Below are positions 9,282 to 18,460 of a DNA stretch of 60,860 bases, one piece after another (position 1 is the first letter of the stretch; each line of letters starts with the position of its first letter). The translations under genes were made by a program, and so were the position numbers. Under the pieces are notes generated by a model. It saw nothing but the letters and a program-made list of their open reading frames with translations. It searched no databases and was not told the DNA's origin. Origin of the DNA: an uncultured Erysipelotrichaceae bacterium. Lineage in GTDB: Bacteria > Bacillota_I > Bacilli_A > Erysipelotrichales > Erysipelotrichaceae. The stretch covers positions 1 to 60,860 of the forward strand of contig CALVFL010000024.1 of assembly GCA_944326825.1 (NCBI GenBank), given 5' to 3'.

Positions 9282-9972
9282 AATAAAAGAGGCCTTTAAC
9301 GATATTAAAGTTTCAGACGATCTGAAAGAAAAGACTGTTTATAATATCATTAGCAGACGATCTAAACACACTATTCGTTATGTTTTAGCCGTGACATCTT
9401 TTGTCTTGATCGTCGGTTTTAGCGCTTACTATTTCTATTTCACACCTGTTGTAACTATCGCTTTAGACATCAATCCTTCTATTGAACTTTCAATCAACCG
9501 ATTAAACAGAGTTATTGAAACAGTGGCTTATAATGACGATGGTTCTAGATTATTAAACGAACTTGTTCTTGAGAACTATAATTATAATGATGCTATCGAA
9601 ACTATTTTAAATTCTAAAGAAATCGAAACACTTTTAGAAAATGATGAAACACTGATGATCGGAGTTATTGGCCAGGATGACCATAAGTGTAACGAGGTGC
9701 TGGCAGTGCTTGAGGATCGTGCCGATGACCATCACAATATGCATTGTTATAAGGGAGAGGAAGAGATTATGGATCATGCAAAAAATCACCACTCTTCCTA
9801 TGGTAAATACCAGTCATATCTTATCTTGAAGGATCTTGGCTATGACATTGATCTTGAAGAAGTTAATTCCATGACAATGAAAGAGATCATGACTCTGATC
9901 GAAGAAAAATACGATGTGGACGACTATAGTGATTATTTTGAAAATAGTCATCATAGCGACCATCATCACTGA
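9274..9972 (+). CDS. RsgI-like anti-sigma factor with His-rich tail
   Basis: A 232-residue single-pass membrane protein. Residues 1-33 form a short cytoplasmic segment likely to bind the sigma factor, residues 34-56 are the membrane helix, and the outer domain begins with TPVVTIALDINPSIELSINR, the hallmark of the RsgI extracytoplasmic domain; in studied RsgI proteins this domain is cut at the Asn-Pro bond, here in DINPS (residues 65-69). The outer part contains many His residues, including DDHHNMHC, KNHH and a terminal HHSDHHH. The ATG at 9274 is chosen over an upstream GTG because GGAGG is eight bases before it. The His enrichment matches the neighbouring peptide and suggests metal sensing. 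Confidence 0.85.
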   Translation: MNRIKEAFNDIKVSDDLKEKTVYNIISRRSKHTIRYVLAVTSFVLIVGFSAYYFYFTPVVTIALDINPSIELSINRLNRVIETVAYNDDGSRLLNELVLENYNYNDAIETILNSKEIETLLENDETLMIGVIGQDDHKCNEVLAVLEDRADDHHNMHCYKGEEEIMDHAKNHHSSYGKYQSYLILKDLGYDIDLEEVNSMTMKEIMTLIEEKYDVDDYSDYFENSHHSDHHH

Positions 9973-10075
9973 TGTTTAGCATTTGTTAAAAAATCAGCCA
10001 TCGATCCTTTCGATTTAAACTCTAAATTTAAATCATCATTCCATCAGCCTATTTATAAGCTTTTATCAAGAAATT

Positions 10076-10119
10076 ATAAAGAAGATATATTTGATATTTC
10101 TTTATGATTACTTTTAATA
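10076..10119 (+). promoter_or_regulatory. Promoter and operator-like inverted repeat before the DinJ-type gene
   Basis: TTGATA (10091-10096) and TTAATA (10114-10119) are 17 bases apart. An inverted repeat, ATAAAGAA (10076-10083) and TTCTTTAT (10098-10105), overlaps the -35 region, as expected for an autorepressing antitoxin. Confidence 0.45.
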
Positions 10120-10137
10120 ATGAAGGAGGAATTATAT

Positions 10138-10401
10138 ATGGCTCAAATGGCAAATGTGAATTTCAAGCTTGATGCTGATGTAAAAAAGTGCATGGAACAG
10201 GTGTGCAATGAATTAGGTCTTTCGATGAGTGCTGCTTTTACTATTTTCGCAAAAAAGGTCGGCCGTGAAAAAAGGATACCTTTTGATGTTGCCATAGACC
10301 CGTTTTATTCCGACAGCAACATCCGCTATTTAGAAAAGAAAATGGAAGATTACCGATCCGGACGTTTAAAAATCATTGACCACGATTTAATCGAGGATTA
10401 A
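10138..10401 (+). CDS. RelB/DinJ-family antitoxin without a recognisable toxin
   Basis: The 87-residue protein begins MAQMANVNFKLDADVKK, a typical ribbon-helix-helix start of the RelB/DinJ family (strand, then helix with CMEQVCNELGLSMSAAFTIFAKKV), followed by a short toxin-binding tail. ATG 10138 has AAGGAGG eight bases upstream; the earlier ATG at 10120 lies over that site. Normally a YafQ/RelE-type toxin follows within a few bases. Here only about 130 bases separate the stop from the terminator, and they hold no toxin-sized frame. The antitoxin is therefore an orphan, or the toxin has decayed. Confidence 0.85.
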   Translation: MAQMANVNFKLDADVKKCMEQVCNELGLSMSAAFTIFAKKVGREKRIPFDVAIDPFYSDSNIRYLEKKMEDYRSGRLKIIDHDLIED

Positions 10402-10495
10402 AGAATATGCGGTTTTTGAAATGGGACATTGCTACCCGGGGTGATTATTTCACGCAAAGGACATTATGATCTTTAATTAAAACCATCACATTTAA

Positions 10496-10526
10496 AAAGC
10501 ATAGCCTCAATGATACTATGCTTTTT
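10496..10526. terminator. Bidirectional terminator between the antitoxin and gpmI
   Basis: AAGCATAG and CTATGCTT form a stem around an 11-base loop. A run of A precedes it and a run of T follows, so it can stop both the plus-strand antitoxin transcript and the minus-strand gpmI transcript. Confidence 0.85.
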
Positions 10527-10535
10527 TAGTTTTGA

Positions 10536-12113
10536 TTATAACTTGTTGATCATGCTTTCATTCCAGGAAGCAGGAACACTCAGACCTAATAATTCAAAGA
10601 CGGTAGCAGCGATATTGCTTAAACCGAAGTCACCTTCTTTAAAGCTTACTTTATCATTGCCGTAGATGATGAACGGTACCGGATTTAAAGTATGGGAAGT
10701 TTTTGGTTTTAAAGGATCGGTATCCTTTTTGCGTTTTTCATACATTTCATCGGCGTTGCCATGATCAGCTGTGATGATAAGTGTAGCACCGACTTTATCG
10801 CAGGCTTCCATGATCCTCTTTAAGCAAAGATCGACAGCCTCTACACCGATGACAGTAGCTTCATAATTGCCAGTATGTCCGACCATGTCGCCGTTTGGGA
10901 AATTGACACGATAGAAAGTATTTTCATTCTTTTCGATGGCTTCGATCAAGAGATCGGTCACTTCAGCTGCTTTCATCCAAGGTCTTTGATCAAACGGTAC
11001 GATGTCGCTCTTTACTTCGACCCAGGTTTCAAGCTCATCAGAGAATTTTTCTGAACGGTTGCCGTTCCAGAAATAAGTGACATGACCATATTTTTGTGTT
11101 TCTGAAATAGCGTAAGATTTGATGCCATATTTAACTAAATATTCAGACATCGTTTCTTTGATTGAAGGCGGATTGACAAGATAATGGTTAGGAATATGTA
11201 AATCGCCATCATATTCCAGCATACCGGCATAATAGACATTCGGTCTGACGCCTCTATCGAAATGATCAAAGTCATCTTCATCAAAAGCCTTGGAGATCTC
11301 AATAGCTCTATCGCCTCGGAAATTGAATAAGACTACTGAATCATGATCTTCAATAGTGCCTAAAGGTTTATCGTTTTCATCAACGATGACAAATTCATGC
11401 AGATCCTGATCGTTTACGCCAAGTTCTTCACGATATGTTTCAATGGCTTCTTTGGCACTGTGGAAATGACGGCCGATGCCATGCACATGGGTATCCCAGC
11501 CACGTTTTACCATCTCCCAGTTAGCTTCATAACGGTCCATGGTGATATACATTCTGCCGCCTCCTGAAGCAATGCGGGCATCAAAAGTATCATCATTTAA
11601 ACTGTTCATCAGATTTTCAATATCTTCGATATAAGTCAATCCGGAAGTTTCCGGTACATCTCTGCCATCCATTAAAGCGTGAACACGTACTCTACTGATG
11701 CCTTCTTTTTTAGCTTCGGTGATCATCGCTTTTAAGTGAGAAATGTTAGAGTGTACATTACCGTCACTTAAAAGACCTAAGAAATGTAATGTATGACCCT
11801 TGGCATTTTCAATAAGCGCTTTCCATGTTTCACTTTGATAGATCGAACCGCTTTCGATCGATTCATTGACTAATTTAGCACCCTGCGCATAGATCTGACC
11901 GCAGCCGATAGCATTGTGACCGACTTCGGAGTTGCCCATATCAGAATCACTCGGCAAGCCGACTGCTGTACCATGAGCCTTGATCGTGATATTCGGACAG
12001 GTAGCTTTCAATTCATCTAAAGTAGGAGTATAAGCATTTTTAACAGCGTTTCCTTCAACTTTATCGCTGACGCCTACACCATCCATTACAACTAATACTA
12101 CTGGTTTGACCAT
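10536..12113 (-). CDS. gpmI: 2,3-bisphosphoglycerate-independent phosphoglycerate mutase
   Basis: It interconverts 3- and 2-phosphoglycerate in glycolysis without 2,3-BPG, using two Mn ions. The 525-residue protein shows VVMDGVG near the N-terminus, the catalytic serine in SDSDMGNSEVGH (near residue 60), the MDGRDVPETSG segment near residue 150, and TADHGNADEM with SHTLNPVPF in the C-terminal metal site. Length is typical. GGAGG precedes the ATG by nine bases. The gene is closely followed upstream by the P-loop kinase gene on the same strand (34-base gap), but may have its own promoter. Confidence 0.97.
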   Translation of the reverse strand: MVKPVVLVVMDGVGVSDKVEGNAVKNAYTPTLDELKATCPNITIKAHGTAVGLPSDSDMGNSEVGHNAIGCGQIYAQGAKLVNESIESGSIYQSETWKALIENAKGHTLHFLGLLSDGNVHSNISHLKAMITEAKKEGISRVRVHALMDGRDVPETSGLTYIEDIENLMNSLNDDTFDARIASGGGRMYITMDRYEANWEMVKRGWDTHVHGIGRHFHSAKEAIETYREELGVNDQDLHEFVIVDENDKPLGTIEDHDSVVLFNFRGDRAIEISKAFDEDDFDHFDRGVRPNVYYAGMLEYDGDLHIPNHYLVNPPSIKETMSEYLVKYGIKSYAISETQKYGHVTYFWNGNRSEKFSDELETWVEVKSDIVPFDQRPWMKAAEVTDLLIEAIEKNENTFYRVNFPNGDMVGHTGNYEATVIGVEAVDLCLKRIMEACDKVGATLIITADHGNADEMYEKRKKDTDPLKPKTSHTLNPVPFIIYGNDKVSFKEGDFGLSNIAATVFELLGLSVPASWNESMINKL

Positions 12114-12147
12114 TTATTCATAACCTCCATCTAACAAATCAATTTTA

Positions 12148-12651
12148 TCACATAATTCCTTTTTTAATTAAATAACTATTCAATTCTTTGCGGCTTTTAA
12201 AATGATGTCTTACCTTAGCCATCTTTAAATGTTCCAGGTGTTTATTGCGCCAATATTTTATCCTGCCCTCATAGATGATCCAAAGGAAAAAGCTGAAATC
12301 AAAAGACTCGATACAGCCCAAAGATTCTCTGAACTGATTGCGGTTTTTTAAGTACCTTTTAATAGCTTCTTTTAAACAAAACAAACGGGGAAAATCCAAA
12401 TAATAGATCTCGTCGCATAATTCATAACGCTCTGGGACGATCTCATAATAATTGCCATCGATCACCCAATCATCATTAGTCTTTAAAAATTCCCTGACTA
12501 AAGCTGCCTGTTTTTGAGGCGATCTTTCCTTCATGTCATCATAAAACTTGACACTGTCCATATAGAGATGTTTTAAGCCGTAGTGGTCAGCCAGCTTTTT
12601 AGCTAGTGTTGATTTGCCGCTGCCGCTGTAACCGATGATCTGTATTTTCAT
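12148..12651 (-). CDS. P-loop nucleotide kinase, FlaR/topology-modulation type
   Basis: A 167-residue protein with a P-loop GYSGSGKS at residues 7-14 and the pattern of small adenylate-kinase-like proteins annotated as DNA topology modulation protein FlaR: HLYMDS after the P-loop, DDWVIDGNY near residue 70 and IYYLDFPR near residue 87. The biochemical role is not established for the family. AGGGG lies seven bases before the ATG. It is divergent from addB across 49 bases. Confidence 0.8.
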   Translation of the reverse strand: MKIQIIGYSGSGKSTLAKKLADHYGLKHLYMDSVKFYDDMKERSPQKQAALVREFLKTNDDWVIDGNYYEIVPERYELCDEIYYLDFPRLFCLKEAIKRYLKNRNQFRESLGCIESFDFSFFLWIIYEGRIKYWRNKHLEHLKMAKVRHHFKSRKELNSYLIKKGIM

Positions 12652-12667
12652 TTTTAAACCCCTGCCT

Positions 12668-12694
12668 TATTTTAACACTTAATTGTTGTATAAT
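12668..12694 (+). promoter_or_regulatory. Promoter of addBA
   Basis: TATAAT ends six bases before the addB ATG, with TTATTT about 16 bases further upstream. The intervening TAAACC contains no Shine-Dalgarno, so addB is predicted to be leaderless. Confidence 0.5.
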
Positions 12695-12700
12695 TAAACC

Positions 12701-15190
12701 ATGAAGATCTATCTTACTCACCAGCATTTAAAAGCGGATCTCATCAAGGATCTGCTTAGTGAAAATAAAGGCGCTTTGCTGGATGCCGAAGTTTTAAGCA
12801 TCAAAGAATTCGCTTATCAGCTGATGGCTTATCATAGACCATCAGCTTACGAGATCTATCAAGGCTTAAAAAATTTAAAACTGAATGAATTGAATGAATG
12901 TATCAAAGATACGGTCTTTTTAAATGAATTATATGAAAACCGCAGTATTTTAGCGGCTTATGACATCGTTATTGATGATCTGAAGATCCATGATGAGTAT
13001 AAGACACTCTTAAAACATACCTTGCATTTTGACTTTGTTTCTTTTTATCAAAAATTTAAAGACATCAAGAAAGAAGATATCGAACTGAGAATGATCAAAC
13101 CAGATCTTTTAGAAACCAAGATCATCGATCTGCTTGGTGTCCCTTTAAATAAAACATTTAAAAAAGGTCTGTCATATAAAGTGCACAATCAAAGCAGCAG
13201 CGATTCTTTAGACTTTATTGCCCAATATATCATCAAAGAAGATCTTGATATCAATAAATGTGCCATCATAGCTTCTGAAAATAATCTCGCCAATGCCAAG
13301 ATCCATTTAAGTCTTTATGGCTTGCCGGTAAATGTGACAAGCAACGATCATAATCTTAAAGCTTTACAGTTTATCAGCATCATTGACTACTATCTTCATC
13401 CTGACATCGATAACTATTATGAGATGGTCAAGCTGCAGGTAGAAGATGCTTTGGCTGATCATGATTTTTATGAATATCTTTCAAGACACTGCGAAGATCA
13501 TCTAAAGCCTTTTGAGCGTTTTGATAAAGCAGACGGCTATTATTATGATCTGGAATTAAAAGCCCAAAAGATCCACGCTAAATATCTGCCGTTTTTATTA
13601 AAACTTAGTGCCGTTACTGATCTGAAGGAAGCCTTTATGATCGCTTTTGAAAAGATCGCCCGCAATGATCAGGATACGAAATCTTTAAAAAGAACAATAG
13701 AAAAATATCAGGGAACTGATCTTTTAGAAGCCTATCCATTTATCAAAAATGAACTGCTGACGCTTAGATCACATGCTGTTTCAAGCGAAGGGATCAGACT
13801 GCTTCCTTTCAATAAACCGCTCGAGAATTATGAATATCTTTTTATCTTAGATCCTGATACATCCATTTATCCGAAACTTAAAGAATATAACGGTTTTTTA
13901 AATGATGAAGAACTAGTCAAAAAGGGTTTTCCAACTTTAAAAGAGCGTTATGATGAAGCCGTATCTTTATTTGAAAGCTATCTGGCCAACGAAAAGCTCA
14001 TCTATTGTCTTTCTGATTATTCTTTTGACAATCATCATCTGGAATATGATGAAAGATTTGCAAAGATAGCTGATCTGAATTATGAACTTGATGATTATGC
14101 CAAAGAGTTAAAGATAAACTATGATCTGAAGATCAAAAACACAGACCTCTTTTTTGACGGCAAGGTGCTCAAAGGTTCGATATCTTCCTTTGAGAACTAT
14201 TTTAAATGTCATTATGCCTACTTTTTAAAATACGGCCTTGGCTTAAAAGATCCAAACAAGATGGATCTTGATGCAGCTTTAGTCGGCGTGATCAGTCATA
14301 AAGTGATGGAAAGACTTATTAAAAACAGTGCCGACAAGAAAAACTATGCCAAAGATTATCAAAAGACCCTAAGCGATGTCTTAAATGATTATCAAAAGAT
14401 GCTGACCAAGATCTATCCCAAAGAACAGCCTTTGATTCAAGCTCTTTTAAAAAGGATCAGTGAAAATATCGCCAACGAGATGATCTTTATCGCTAAAATG
14501 GAAAAAGACAGTGATTTTATACCCTATCTTTTTGAATACTATTTTGATTTAGACTTTTTAAAACATGAAGACCTGACTCTTCATTTAAAAGGGATCATTG
14601 ACCGGGTGGATCTTTTGGATGATCACTTTCGGATCATTGACTATAAGACTTCCAAACACACTTTAAACAAAGAAGAGTTTTATCGAGGTCTTAAGCTTCA
14701 GCTTTTGACTTATCTTTTGATCTATGAAAAGATCAGTGATCTTAAACCCTGCGGTGCTTTCTATTTGAATATCACTCACCCCAAAAGCAAGTATGACGAT
14801 TATGCCTTTTCTTATAAAGAGGGGCTTAAAGAAAAAAACGTGAGTGATGATGATAAATATGAAGATTTCATAAATGCTCATCGGCTTAATGGTCTTGTCG
14901 CTGAAGATCTTAGCGGCCTTGATAAGAATTATGAATGTGTGGCCACAAGAAAGAAGAATGCGATCTCTAAAGACCGTCTGATCAATATCGAGGCGACAAA
15001 AGAAGCTTTGAAAGATATTTATACAAGCTTATTGCAAAGTTTAAAAGACGGCGACATCTCTTTGAACCCCAGTGAAGATGCCTGTGATTACTGCCGTTTT
15101 CATAGCATCTGCCACTTTAAAGGCATCAAAGGGCTTAATAAAACTAAACTGACAGCTTGTGATATAGGAGAAAATGATGAAGTTCAATAA
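12701..15190 (+). CDS. addB: ATP-dependent nuclease subunit AddB/RexB
   Basis: Partner of AddA in the double-strand-break processing helicase-nuclease (RecBCD analogue). At 829 residues it is shorter than Bacillus AddB and, like RexB, lacks a P-loop at its N-terminus. The C-terminal nuclease is intact: GIIDRVDLL near residue 630 and IIDYKTS near residue 646 form the PD-(D/E)XK core, and four cysteines (one near residue 503 in FKCHY and three near 794-803 in CDYCRFHSIC) match the AddB iron-sulfur cluster. The protein starts at an ATG placed six bases after TATAAT, with no Shine-Dalgarno. The end overlaps addA. Confidence 0.92.
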   Translation: MKIYLTHQHLKADLIKDLLSENKGALLDAEVLSIKEFAYQLMAYHRPSAYEIYQGLKNLKLNELNECIKDTVFLNELYENRSILAAYDIVIDDLKIHDEYKTLLKHTLHFDFVSFYQKFKDIKKEDIELRMIKPDLLETKIIDLLGVPLNKTFKKGLSYKVHNQSSSDSLDFIAQYIIKEDLDINKCAIIASENNLANAKIHLSLYGLPVNVTSNDHNLKALQFISIIDYYLHPDIDNYYEMVKLQVEDALADHDFYEYLSRHCEDHLKPFERFDKADGYYYDLELKAQKIHAKYLPFLLKLSAVTDLKEAFMIAFEKIARNDQDTKSLKRTIEKYQGTDLLEAYPFIKNELLTLRSHAVSSEGIRLLPFNKPLENYEYLFILDPDTSIYPKLKEYNGFLNDEELVKKGFPTLKERYDEAVSLFESYLANEKLIYCLSDYSFDNHHLEYDERFAKIADLNYELDDYAKELKINYDLKIKNTDLFFDGKVLKGSISSFENYFKCHYAYFLKYGLGLKDPNKMDLDAALVGVISHKVMERLIKNSADKKNYAKDYQKTLSDVLNDYQKMLTKIYPKEQPLIQALLKRISENIANEMIFIAKMEKDSDFIPYLFEYYFDLDFLKHEDLTLHLKGIIDRVDLLDDHFRIIDYKTSKHTLNKEEFYRGLKLQLLTYLLIYEKISDLKPCGAFYLNITHPKSKYDDYAFSYKEGLKEKNVSDDDKYEDFINAHRLNGLVAEDLSGLDKNYECVATRKKNAISKDRLINIEATKEALKDIYTSLLQSLKDGDISLNPSEDACDYCRFHSICHFKGIKGLNKTKLTACDIGENDEVQ

Positions 15191-18100
15191 GAATCAGCTG
15201 GAAGCGATCAATTATACCGGCTCCAATGTTTTAGTAGCCGCCAGTGCCGGCGGGGGCAAGACAACAGTTTTAATCAACCGCTTGTTGAAAAGGATCATAA
15301 ACGATAAGATCTCGCTTGACAAGATCATCGCCATGACCTTTACAAATGCTGCTGCCGCCAACATGAAAAACCGTCTTGCCAAGGCTTTAAAAGAGCGTAT
15401 CGCCACGGCTGATGGCGAAAAGAAGGCATATCTTGAAAATGAGCTGGCTAAACTCCCCAATGCCAGGATTTCGACGATCCATTCTTTTTGTCTGGATCTT
15501 GTCAAAGAATACTACTATCTTTTAGGCATTTCCTATAACACCACCCAAAATATCATCGATGAAGCTTCTTTAAAACTTGTCAAAGACAGGATCTTAAATG
15601 AATTGATCGCCGAATATCTTGAAAAAGACGAAGCTCTCATCTTAGATCTCAGTAAAGCGATCTCAAGTGAAACTTTCAGTTTTGATACCTTGAAAAAGAC
15701 GATCCTGGCTCTTTATAATGAGGCCAATGCCGCTTTAGATCCCCTGGCTTTCTTTGAAAAATGGCATTATGAAAAAGTCGATTCGCTCAAAGAGTATGAT
15801 CAGAAATTATTAAATGATTATTTAAAACTTATAAGATCGCACCTTAAAGTCATCATCGCCGACTATGAAGAGTTGGCTGCTTTTAAAAACAGTGACAGCT
15901 CTTTTTATAAAGACATTGCCACAGAACTTGAAGACTTGCTTATGATTGAGGATTACCCTTATCTTTTAAGCAAGCTTGAAGAGGTATTGAAACTGGGCAA
16001 GGGAGATAAAGAACTTATAGGCTTCAATGAACTAAGAAGCGAAACCAAGACAGCTATTGATGAGCTTTGTAAGATCTTATTAAAACCATCGCATATCATC
16101 AAATATCATAACGATACCGTTGCTTTTAAAAATACGCTCTTAACCTTAAGCAAAGAATTATATCTGCGTTTACAAAAGGATAAGAAAGCTAATGAATGGA
16201 TCGACTTTGGCGACTTCGAACACTATGCTTATCAGATATTGACTAAAGACGATCACAAAGTAGCCAAGCTTTATCAAAAGCACTATCATGAGATCATGAT
16301 CGATGAATTCCAGGATACCAACGATACCCAATATACCATCGCTTCTTTGATCGCTAAAGACAATCTCTTTTTAGTCGGTGACATCAAGCAGTCCATCTAC
16401 CGCTTCAGAGGTGCCAAGCCGGAGATCATGGAAAGACTTTTAAAAGATCCTTCCTTCAAGATCATCCACATCCAGAACAACTATCGCTCTAAAGCCAACC
16501 TCGTCGCTTTAAACAACGCTCTTTTTGACAAGACGATGAATATTTTAAAGGACAGCTTCCACAAAGAAGATGCCCAGATCGCCGATCTTGATATACAGAA
16601 GAAAGATCTTGTCAAAGTTGAATTCGATCTTTTCTCTTACGATAAAAAGGAAGAGGATCAAAAAGCTGATGAATACTATCAGGCGATGCTTCTGATAGAG
16701 CGGATCATGAAACTTATAAAAAGAGGCAAAGCCTTTAAAGATATTACAGTCTTAGTCAGAACCCATAGTGAAAAGATCATGATCAAAAAACTCTTTGATG
16801 ACTATGGCATCCCCTATTTTATCAAGGATAATGACGGTTATTTCAATTCTTATGCCATCGAAGTCATCCTGTCCTATATCAAATATCTCTTGGATCCAAA
16901 TAACAGGATCGCTTTATATTCAGTCTTGACTTCCACTCTTTATAACTGCAGCAATGATGATCTGATCGATTTTGACATCACTGAAAACCAGAAGTTTAAA
17001 GATGATGTAACTGTCTTGAAGGAATATCTCACGAAGAATATCTTTGATGAATTCTTCATCTATCTTTTAAAGATCAACGCTTTCTATTTAAAACTGGATA
17101 AAAAAGAAAAAAGCAATATCGATCTGCTTTTGACTAATTTAAAGAACTATCAAATGACGACTTTCAACAAGCTGGCTGATTTTATTGAAAGCACGATGGC
17201 AGATCAGAAAGAAAGTGCCGTTCTGGAAGATGAAAAGGCCGATGTAGTAAATGTCATGACGATCCATAATTCCAAAGGTCTGGAATTTGATACCGTCATC
17301 CTTTATTCATCAAACCGCAATCAGTTTAATGAAGCCAAAGAAACGCTCTCCTTCAGTGATCAATACGGGATCGGTCTAAAATATGCTTTTGGTCCTCATC
17401 GGCAAAGCGCTAAAACTTTAGAAGTGATCTTAATAAATGAAAACAGCGATCTTGATGATATCGCCGAATATCAAAGATTATTATATGTCGCACTTACCAG
17501 AGCCAAGAATGAACTCTATATCGTCGATGCCTTTAAAGAAGATACTTTTAGAGGTGATTTAAGAATGGCAATGGCCCGCAAAGGCTTCTCATCCTATCTT
17601 TTAGCTTATGATCTTGATGAATATCTGAAAGTCAATAAATATACCGAACTCCCTCTTGTGTCTAAACTGCAAAAAGTCCGTAAAGAAACCAAAGAACCGC
17701 TTTATAAAGCTTATGAAGTCAAAACTTTTGATGAAATCAGTCCGTCGTCTTTAGAAGATCATCCTTTGACTTTAGACCTTGACAATAAAAAAGGCAAAGA
17801 GATCGGTACGATGATGCATGAAGTGATGGAAAGATTAGATCTTTTCGATCCCGATGAAGAAAAGATACTGGCGATCCATCAACTGGATGACAGGAGTGTA
17901 AATAATATCCTCGCTATCTTTGAAGATCCGATCTTTAAGAAAGCTCTAAGCGGCAGCATCAAAAGAGAATACTCGTTCTACTTTAAAGATGAAGATCGTA
18001 TCGTCCATGGTTTTATCGATTTCATTGCCTTTTTGAAAGACGAGATCATCATCATCGATTATAAAAGCGATGCCGTAAGGGATGAAACGATCCTGATCGA

Positions 18101-18212
18101 TCGCTACAAGCCTCAATTAAAGATTTATCAAAAAGTGATCGGCGAGATCTTTGGCCTGCCGATGGAAACTTATATCTATTCTTTCCATCTGCACAAGATG
18201 ATCACGATCTGA
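15177..18212 (+). CDS. addA: ATP-dependent helicase/nuclease subunit AddA
   Basis: A UvrD-family helicase with a C-terminal nuclease. The 1011-residue protein shows P-loop ASAGGGKTT near residues 22-30, motif Ia FTNAAAANM, ISTIHSF, Walker B MIDEFQDTND near residue 374, motif III GDIKQSIYRFRGA, motif V TIHNSKGLEF and motif VI LLYVALTRAKNEL. The nuclease motif IIIIDYKSD is near residue 957. AGGAG lies seven bases before the ATG at 15177 (three bases before an alternative ATG at 15174); the start is inside the end of addB, so the two are coupled. Length is somewhat shorter than the usual 1200 residues. Confidence 0.95.
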   Translation: MKFNKNQLEAINYTGSNVLVAASAGGGKTTVLINRLLKRIINDKISLDKIIAMTFTNAAAANMKNRLAKALKERIATADGEKKAYLENELAKLPNARISTIHSFCLDLVKEYYYLLGISYNTTQNIIDEASLKLVKDRILNELIAEYLEKDEALILDLSKAISSETFSFDTLKKTILALYNEANAALDPLAFFEKWHYEKVDSLKEYDQKLLNDYLKLIRSHLKVIIADYEELAAFKNSDSSFYKDIATELEDLLMIEDYPYLLSKLEEVLKLGKGDKELIGFNELRSETKTAIDELCKILLKPSHIIKYHNDTVAFKNTLLTLSKELYLRLQKDKKANEWIDFGDFEHYAYQILTKDDHKVAKLYQKHYHEIMIDEFQDTNDTQYTIASLIAKDNLFLVGDIKQSIYRFRGAKPEIMERLLKDPSFKIIHIQNNYRSKANLVALNNALFDKTMNILKDSFHKEDAQIADLDIQKKDLVKVEFDLFSYDKKEEDQKADEYYQAMLLIERIMKLIKRGKAFKDITVLVRTHSEKIMIKKLFDDYGIPYFIKDNDGYFNSYAIEVILSYIKYLLDPNNRIALYSVLTSTLYNCSNDDLIDFDITENQKFKDDVTVLKEYLTKNIFDEFFIYLLKINAFYLKLDKKEKSNIDLLLTNLKNYQMTTFNKLADFIESTMADQKESAVLEDEKADVVNVMTIHNSKGLEFDTVILYSSNRNQFNEAKETLSFSDQYGIGLKYAFGPHRQSAKTLEVILINENSDLDDIAEYQRLLYVALTRAKNELYIVDAFKEDTFRGDLRMAMARKGFSSYLLAYDLDEYLKVNKYTELPLVSKLQKVRKETKEPLYKAYEVKTFDEISPSSLEDHPLTLDLDNKKGKEIGTMMHEVMERLDLFDPDEEKILAIHQLDDRSVNNILAIFEDPIFKKALSGSIKREYSFYFKDEDRIVHGFIDFIAFLKDEIIIIDYKSDAVRDETILIDRYKPQLKIYQKVIGEIFGLPMETYIYSFHLHKMITI

Positions 18213-18252
18213 TTTACAGCTGACTATAATAAGTAAACGCTTACATTTTCTA

Positions 18253-18281
18253 TTGACATGGCCAAAGCTAAGTCTTAGAAT
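18253..18281 (+). promoter_or_regulatory. Strong sigma-A promoter downstream of addA
   Basis: TTGACA (18253-18258), a spacer of exactly 17 bases, and TAGAAT (18276-18281). It points right into a 130-base stretch with no open reading frame, suggesting a non-coding transcript. Confidence 0.65.
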
Positions 18282-18287
18282 AAAAGT

Positions 18288-18392
18288 GTAAAAGGAAATT
18301 GAAATACAGTTTATTACAAAATCGTTCATTTATTTGTCTGTTATATTTGCAATTTAAAGAAATTGAAACCTCCTTCTTAAAACTGTTTTTTT
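18288..18392 (+). ncRNA. Candidate small RNA with anti-Shine-Dalgarno motif
   Basis: Predicted from the promoter at 18253-18281 to a T run at 18386-18392. The region holds no protein frame with a ribosome binding site. A perfect hairpin CAATTT-AAAG-AAATTG spans 18350-18365, followed by single-stranded ACCTCCTT at 18368-18375, which is complementary to consensus Shine-Dalgarno sequences. ACAGTTT (18306-18312) can pair with AAACTGT (18380-18386) just before the T run. The terminal stem is AT-rich and long-range, so termination efficiency is uncertain. No known family is recognised. Confidence 0.4.
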
Positions 18393-18413
18393 CAAAGTTT
18401 ATATCATCCTTTC

Positions 18414-18450
18414 TAAAAGAAAAGTCGTGCAGAACACGGCTTTTCTTTTA
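18414..18450. terminator. Bidirectional terminator after phoR
   Basis: AAAGAAAAGTCGTG pairs with CACGGCTTTTCTTT (one wobble) around a short loop. It is placed immediately after the phoR stop on the minus strand and ends any plus-strand transcript from the addA side. Confidence 0.8.
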
Positions 18451-18460
18451 CTGAAATAAA

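Noticed and set aside
18117..18329. 70-codon minus-strand frame at the end of addA
   Set aside because: It is mostly antisense to addA, and the GGAGG on that strand is about 40 bases from its ATG. The CCTCC on the plus strand is better explained as part of the candidate small RNA.
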